64,000 nucleotides of DNA from Chinchilla lanigera (taxonomy: Eukaryota; Chordata; Mammalia; Rodentia; Chinchillidae): positions 13,892,059 to 13,956,058 of the forward strand of contig NW_004955433.1 in NCBI RefSeq assembly GCF_000276665.1, given 5' to 3'. The translations under genes and the position numbers were made by a program. The notes beneath the pieces were generated by a model that worked only from the letters and a program-made list of their open reading frames with translations, did no database searches and had not been told where the DNA came from. Below are positions 58,161 to 64,000 of this stretch, piece by piece. How positions within the stretch are numbered: position 1 is the first letter of the stretch; each line of letters starts with the position of its first letter.

Positions 58161-58660
58161 GAATGTAAATGTTAGACTTTTTTCAAAAGAGCTTAGATTT
58201 GTTGAAGATCATGGAAGCTTTAGAAATTTCTACTTTTCAACTGGAATCATTTTGTGAGACAATATTGATGACCAGAGTTTCATTTATCACTGTATGCTAT
58301 GTATTGGTATTTTTAATTTTATGCTTTATTCTAAATATAAATGACATTTTAAATCTTATATTCTTCTCTAGCCAAGTTCCGAAAGTGATCATTTCTAAGA
58401 AGAATTTCAATTAATTTATGAATACCCATATTGTTCAAATCATATTCCATCTGAGTTCCTTCATTTTAAGGATACCTGAGTATTCTCTTTTCTGGTTTCT
58501 CCAGACTCCACGGCAGGAGCTACAAAATCTCACATACACCTTTATACTTCATAAATGGATAAAGATGTTATTTTGGACAAATCAGAGCTCCATTTTGTGG
58601 ATGTTTAACAATTGAACTTATAACTTCAACAAAACAGAAATCATGTTAACCAAATTAGCT
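58161..58660. other. AT-rich unique sequence
   Basis: No repeat or exon could be supported. Open frames of 65-81 codons are low-complexity and hydrophobic. Confidence 0.4.
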
Positions 58661-58746
58661 TTTTTTTTTTCAATGCTGGGGATGGAACCCAGGGTCTTAG
58701 CACATGCTAGGATAGTGTTCTACAGCTGAGCAATACTCCCATCCCC
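58661..58746 (-). repeat. ID SINE (reverse)
   Basis: A T-run, then 'aatgctggggatggaaccca', 'gggtcttagcacatgctagg', 'tctacagctgagcaatactc', 'ccatcccc'. Confidence 0.92.
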
Positions 58747-58797
58747 AAATTGATTCTGAAATGTGAATTGTAAAGTGTCATAGATTGAAGTTCTTAC

Positions 58798-58932
58798 TTC
58801 TCTCTCTATCTCTGCCTCTGTCCCTCTCTCTCTCTCTCTCTCTCTGTCTCTGTATCTGTCTCTCTCTCTATCTCTGTCTCTGTCTCTATCTCTATCTATC
58901 TCTGTCTCTATCTCTATCATCTCTATCTCTGA
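58798..58932 (+). repeat. (CT)n/(CTAT)n/(CTGT)n simple repeat
   Basis: About 135 bases of mixed 'tctc', 'tctg' and 'ctat' units. Open frames over it on both strands are low-complexity artefacts. Confidence 0.97.
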
Positions 58933-60604
58933 TGCAACACTTGGAAGAGACAATCAGAATCAACCCTGAACATGTGGATTCACTTTGAGAGAAAGAAAGG
59001 GAACATTTTGGAGGACTGCAGGGATATGCCTGTTATTATGGCTTTAAATTAGTTAAGAGCATGATGCATTTCAAATAAGTTGCTCGCCTGGTTTGTGTTA
59101 CTTTTTATAAGTAAACATAAACTACAATCTTCAATGCATGATGAGAATGCAGATAATTGCTCTTAGTTTTATTACTGGCAATCAGCTGTGACTCAAAACA
59201 GTCTGAAAAGCGCTCTGGGGACAACACACTTACGTGCATTCAAAGGATATGGGTGAAGGACTTTCTTAGTCAAGCAATGGAGCACATGTAATCACCCCAG
59301 CAGTGTTTCCAAGCTTTCGTTTCATCCTTGAATTCCCAGAATGATGGACCAAGATGTTCACATGTCTAGAAAAGGCAGGATGAATTCTTTTGTTACCAAC
59401 TTAAAAGCTAAATTACACCCAAATTCTCCAACTCCTCACCTACACACAAAAGTTATAACATCGTAGCTCAAAGCTTCTAAGTCTAATTACTGTGCCCGTG
59501 TAAGGATTGTGATGCACTCCATATTTGATTATTCAGATAATAATTATCTAGGTCAGGCACTTAAGCTTGTCCCTATTCCCTTGGTTTTTTGCCATTTGGT
59601 TATTTTAAGGTTCACTGGCCTCTTCACATACAGGACAAAAGAAATGAAAGAAGATGAAATTCAAATCAGCAAAGTTTAACTTCCCACAGATCTACGAAAG
59701 ACCATGAGCAGATGAAATGAACTTAGCATAAAAATAGAAATTTTGTATGAATTTCGTTTATTTGCAGTGCTTTCTTCAGTGATAAGCTGACCAGAGGTCT
59801 TAAATTAAATAAAATAAAGTTTGATTCTTATTTTTTTACCTTCCCATTATTTTTAGTTTATTAATTTTGTCCCTAGTTCTTCACCCTTCCCTCCCCTTTT
59901 CTTTTCTTGCTATCAACAGGAACTGCATTTATTCACTAACTGCTAGCCCTTTTATTTCTGCCTTTGAGAGGGAATCCCTGGGATTTCCAGGCCTTCCTAT
60001 CACACTTTTAACTCTACTAGACTCACTAAGCCAGGCCCCAGTTCTGTATCTCTGTGTTGCTCCTAGTAAGAATAGGGTGCAGCCCTGTGACCCACCCCGC
60101 TACGCCCCGCCACTTTGAACTACAAGCTTTAACTCAGTTCTCTGCTACACCCACTCCCACTGCTCCTCTGTACATTTTCAGTCCTGCCTCCCCCTGCATT
60201 GGTTGGTCACCACCCAAAGCCACAAGTTTGTCAGTTCAAATGTCACAAATTCAATCAAAAGATCAGACCAAAGGGAGGAAAGCTCTCCAGAAAAAAAATA
60301 TGCCTATGAGCATGGCCCCAAAACTCATAGGATTCACCTCCCATTAGGTTCATGGGAACATCAAAAACCGCATGAGTCATAATTTTCTACCCAACATTAG
60401 AAACCATAGGATCACAGATGTAACCCCAAACCTGAAGGGAAATGACTGTTCATCCCTATCAAAGCCTAAAAGATGTACTGTGGTTCTGAGATAATGAGAC
60501 AAGAGAGAGGTATAGATTAGAGGCTTAAATTCTGTGATATTATAGTCTTTGCTAGTCTGGTCTATGTGATGTGATGCTTTATGTTCTGTTATGACCTACA
60601 TATA
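58933..60604. other. Unique sequence, no gene recognised
   Basis: 59100-59350 is repeat-free and could be conserved noncoding DNA ('ggcaatcagctgtgactca' near 59177), without proof. 59850-60400 is moderately GC-rich, with open frames of 83 and 97 codons that have no known domain. Confidence 0.4.
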
Positions 60605-60960
60605 TATACGTATCTACTGTGGCTTGGATATCCATGGGGGTTTGGTTCCAGAACTCCTCTCAGATACTGAAATAAGCAGATGCTCAAGTTCCTTCTACAA
60701 AATTTCTTAATATTTGCATGCAACCTACGTACATCTTCCCATACACTTTAAATTATCTCTCAGTTGCTTGTAATATCTAATAAAACACAAATAGTACATA
60801 AGTAGGCATTATTTAGGGAATGAGGACAAGAAAAATTCTGTATGTATTCAGTACAGATGTAACATTTCACCAGATATTTTCTATCTGCAGTTGGTTGAAT
60901 CTCCCAATACAGATCCCATGGATATAGAGAGCCAACTGTACATAGCTACATTTAAACTTT
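60605..60960. mobile_element. MER2-like Tigger DNA transposon
   Basis: 'gatatccatgggggtttggt', 'tccagaactcctctcagata', 'aataagcagatgctcaagtt', 'catacactttaaattatctc', 'gcagttggttgaatctccca' and 'cccatggatatagagagcca' match the nonautonomous TcMar-Tigger element MER2. The ends form an imperfect terminal inverted repeat. Confidence 0.88.
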
Positions 60961-61004
60961 ATATTGATATCCATATCTAACAGACACTATGTATTTTTTG
61001 TAAA

Positions 61005-61170
61005 TCATCTGTAGTCATCACAGCCAGTCTGCGGCACATGTTATTAATATCCATCACACACAAAAACTGAGGACTAACTTGCCAGGAAATAGCAGAGCTG
61101 GATTCAAACCCAGACTGTCTGACTCCAAACTTCATGCTCATTCTAGTACCACATTAGTTCATCACTCTAA
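61005..61170 (-). repeat. MIR SINE relic
   Basis: Antisense MIR: 'acaaaaactgaggactaact', 'tgccaggaaatagcagagct', 'ggattcaaacccagactgtc', 'tgactcc'. Confidence 0.85.
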
Positions 61171-61454
61171 CCCAGACGTTTTACCTGTTTAGTTTTATTT
61201 TTCCATTTTTTTTTATAGCTCAAGTTGCCACCAGTTGAATTTTATCATGATCCAGTCATCTCTTCCTCATGGAAAAATGCTAATTAATAGCTGCAGAACA
61301 GAAAAAAAAATTAAATATTAGCAGTGGAAAAACACTACAGTACTAACTGCCCCTGCAAACACTACTGATAATGTTAAAATTATTGAGCAGGCTCTTTGCA
61401 TTGTCTCAAAATATCTCCCCAAAAAGTACTTATTCATTACAAAGGGAAAAAATC

Positions 61455-61648
61455 ATAACATTTTTTCTGGTACTAAGGATTGAACCAAAGGCCTCCTTAC
61501 TGAGTTACATCCCATCCTTTTTAGTTTTTTATTTTGAGACAGTCTCATTAAATCACCCAGTTGCCCAGACTGGACTCAAACTTGTGATCTTCTTCCAGCC
61601 TCGCAGAGCACTGAAATTATAGGCAGGTTCCACCATGCCTGGCTCAGT
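61455..61648 (-). repeat. B1-ID composite SINE (reverse)
   Basis: The reverse ID half ('ctggtactaaggattgaacc', 'actgagttacatccc') is joined to a reverse B1 ('gttgcccagactggactcaa', 'gcagagcactgaaattatag', 'caccatgcctggct'). Confidence 0.9.
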
Positions 61649-61724
61649 TAAGTGACCAAAGTTAACACAGCTGCCGGTAAGACTTATGGATATGACAGAC
61701 ACAGCACCAGTTCTTTGATATTTC

Positions 61725-62140
61725 TGCCAAAATGTGTAACATAAAACATCAGGCAAACCCCAAACTGATGGACAGTCTAGAAAATAGCTGATAGATCAAG
61801 GGCTTTTTTTGAAAAAGTATCTTGCTATGTAGCCCAGGTTGGCCTTGAACTCACAATTCTCCTGCCTCAGCCCCTCAAACACTGGAATCACAAATCTTTA
61901 AAAGTATGAGGATCATTCAGGTCAATAAAGACTGAAGAAATGTTCCATACTGAAAGGAATAAAAGAGACTTGACATCTACATGCAACACATTTCTGAACT
62001 GGATCAGTTTTCTAGATAGGACACTATTAGGACAATCAGGAAACTGTAATGGAGCTGGAGGATTAAATATTAGTAACATATCAATGTTAATTTCCTGATT
62101 CTGAGGGTTGTATTACAGTGAGGAAGGAGAATGTCACACA
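61725..62140 (+). mobile_element. L1M LINE 3' UTR, split by a B1
   Basis: 'aaaacatcaggcaaacccca', 'aactgatggacagtctagaa' on the left, and 'gacactattaggacaatcag', 'gtaacatatcaatgttaatt', 'tcctgattctgagggttgta' on the right, follow an L1M 3' UTR interrupted at 61803-61895. Confidence 0.75.
61803..61895 (-). repeat. B1 SINE (reverse), partial
   Basis: 'cttgctatgtagcccaggtt', 'ggccttgaactcacaattct', 'cctgcctcagcccctcaaac'. Confidence 0.9.
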
Positions 62141-62548
62141 TGTGTGAGTGAAACCTCCAAGAGTCAATTTGCATGAAAGGAGGTTTGCCACTCTCTCTGT
62201 GCTGTGATTGTTTGCGGATAAAGCCTCGGTTATAGGTACATTTGAGGAGTAAAACTGGCCATGGGAAGTAGAAAACACTACCTGACCCAGATACTGGGCT
62301 TTGATCCAATTGAGGTGTTTGTTTTGTGGAGGGAGAAAGGGTATCTAGGCTACTGGGGGAGGGACTTTTCCCCCACATTACTCAGAATACAGAGTTCTAC
62401 TTTGGTAGTCAAGTGACAACCTGTGTCACAAGCTGGCTAATCAGGACAGAGTTGGAGGAAACTTTCCCTGCTTCCTCAGACCCAGCATGGCTCTGGTTCA
62501 GAAAGAACACCAGGAGATTCTGAATTACTTTAGTATCTCAAGAATCTG

Positions 62549-62551
<3 letters not shown>

Positions 62552-62591
<40 letters not shown>

Positions 62592-62599
62592 CACACACA
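62552..62599 (+). repeat. (CA)n microsatellite
   Basis: About 48 bases of 'ca' units with one 'tg' interruption. Confidence 0.97.
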
Positions 62600-62754
62600 C
62601 AAATATATTTACTTATAGAGTTCCGTAATTATTTGACCTACCGTTATATAGATTCCTATTTCTTCACATGAAACCACTTTCACACACGATATATTTATGT
62701 ACCACAAAATCTGATCTAACAATTTGCGGAGAGGTGGATACATAGGTGAGAGAT

Positions 62755-62850
62755 ATATATGAGATAAATGATGAATGGATAGATGATGGGTAGATACATG
62801 GATGTATGGATAGACAGATAGATAGATATGAATTGATAGACAGAGAGACC
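62755..62850 (+). repeat. (GATA/GATG)n degenerate microsatellite
   Basis: Repeated 'gata', 'gatg' and 'tagata' words over about 95 bases. Confidence 0.85.
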
Positions 62851-62944
62851 TCCTTTCTCATTTGAGATTTCCACTCTGTCAGATAAAGTGTAGCCACTAG
62901 AAGTGAACAAATATGCCCAGAATTCTTCATCTAAAAAAAAGTAA

Positions 62945-63260
62945 GATCCTTAGGAATGTTTTGCCATCAGCTATGCTCCATGTATAACAAACCTAAACAT
63001 GAAAACTGGCAGCAAGCTACCGACCGTGGAAAGCAGAGTTCTGAACACTTCACATTGTCTTTTTTGGCTCCTAGTGAAGAGGACCAGGATGTGGTTTCAA
63101 TTTTGGATGTGCTAATTACGTTTGTCAGTTGTGAGCTTTGCTTAATTAGTTATGCAAATTTAACTTGAGTGTTTTTTGCACATCTAAATCATTACTATAG
63201 CAATTAAAAAGCTGCTTTGATTAGCTCCTTTCACAGTATGTAGCTCAGCATACCCTCGTC
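62945..63260. promoter_or_regulatory. Candidate conserved noncoding element / enhancer
   Basis: Repeat-free block with dense POU/homeodomain words: GCTAATTACG at 63111-63120, TTAATTAG at 63142-63149, a perfect octamer ATGCAAAT at 63152-63159, and 'tttgattagc' near 63216. Adjacent homeodomain and octamer sites are typical of developmental enhancers. Inference from motifs only. Confidence 0.33.
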
Positions 63261-64000
63261 AACTTCTTTTTGATGATTGAGCATTTAAATACTGTTTATA
63301 GAAAAGATATCTTATATATTTGGGGAAAAATAGAACCAAGGCAGGTAACAAAAAAGGTGGCCCAGGAGAAGGTAAGTTGGCAACTATTAGCACCATAAAA
63401 TCAGTGACTACATACTGCAAATAGTAATAACATATGTTCAGAAGGAGTTCCCAGGGGTGGGGAAAGGTAAAATATTGAATAAACCAAAAATATGTTTCTT
63501 TTGGTAAATTAAGGTAAGAGAAGATAGCAGTCAGAACTTTATGTGTGAGGCCCAAAATCAATGTCAAAACCTGTAAAACGCTACAGGAACCAAGTTTGGC
63601 TCTGTTTGGAAAACCAAGCCTGACTCTCATAATCCCTAATAAATACTGTGGCCAGGGAACTTGTGCCAAGTGAATCTCTCCCCAGGGGCCATTTCATGCT
63701 CTAACAAGCTCAACTGTCAGGAATATTGTATGATATTATGTTGAACTTTCTCTTAATTGCTAAATAGGTGTTTCATTCCCCTGTGATCCACCTGTGGAGG
63801 CCATATCACTCTACGTTCTAAACAGTGAGAATCTGATGCACAGTGGGGTTTAATACATTTCTCCCACCAACACTGACAATAATTGCAAATTTGAGAGCGA
63901 ATAAAGGCTTTTAGCCCAGCTTCAAAGCTACATGCCAATCAAATCTTCCCATCTTCTCCCCTTACCACCAGCCCTATAGGCAGAATGATAGCAAGCAACA
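63261..64000. other. Unique sequence, no gene recognised
   Basis: A 136-codon open frame on the minus strand (63259-63669) translates to a hydrophobic, low-conservation-looking peptide without known motifs. It is not called as a gene. Confidence 0.45.

Noticed and set aside
58720..58988. Arginine/aspartate-rich and leucine/serine-rich open frames
   Set aside because: Translations of the (CT)n/(CTAT)n simple repeat.
63259..63669. 136-codon minus-strand open frame, hydrophobic
   Set aside because: No recognisable motif or family. The length is expected by chance in 64 kb of AT-rich DNA on six frames.

Overview
The window is repeat-rich, AT-rich mammalian nuclear DNA, almost certainly from a rodent. 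The youngest repeats are tRNA-derived ID SINEs with poly(A) tails and target-site duplications of about 11-16 bp. Alongside them are 7SL-derived B1 elements with the rodent internal duplication, B1-ID composite SINEs, ORR1/MT-like MaLR LTRs and rodent-type LINE-1 with a purine-rich 3' UTR. No B2 or B4 element was recognised and B1-ID composites are present, so a non-murid rodent (for example a squirrel, beaver or dormouse lineage) fits better than mouse or rat. The species is an inference.

No protein-coding gene, exon, tRNA, rRNA or snRNA gene can be supported. Every open frame outside assembly gaps is under about 160 codons; those I could explain fall in LINE-1, LTR, SINE or simple-repeat sequence. 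The window reads as intergenic or deep intronic DNA.

Layout: 1-20.0 kb is old unique sequence with scattered MIR, L2-like, MLT1, hAT and ID/B1 elements, an LTR-like retrocopy (3.8-4.2 kb) and an inverted repeat (8.6/10.3-10.5 kb). From 20.5 to 26.2 kb an ancient L1M is split by a younger 5'-truncated LINE-1 at 22.3-24.5 kb. From 26.2 to 48.0 kb there are L1M, MIR and four MaLR LTR relics, with repeat-poor stretches that may be conserved noncoding DNA (about 29.3-30.0, 35.5-37.3 and 45.6-46.2 kb). From 48.06 to 53.8 kb lies a second LINE-1. Its ORF2 endonuclease region is interrupted by a GC-rich insert with an ~85-bp tandem array, a second 30-bp tandem repeat and a 937-N gap. From 53.8 to 64 kb are more ancient repeats, a MER2-like transposon, microsatellites and a homeodomain/octamer-motif-rich segment (62.9-63.3 kb).

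The most unusual items are the GC-rich tandem-repeat insert in LINE-1 ORF2 (48.19-49.58 kb), the poly(A)-tailed LTR-like retrocopy with a 16-bp duplication (3.77-4.24 kb), and the ~0.2-kb inverted repeat with a 1.4-kb spacer (8.62-10.48 kb). All repeat-family calls come from recognition by eye, not from a database search.
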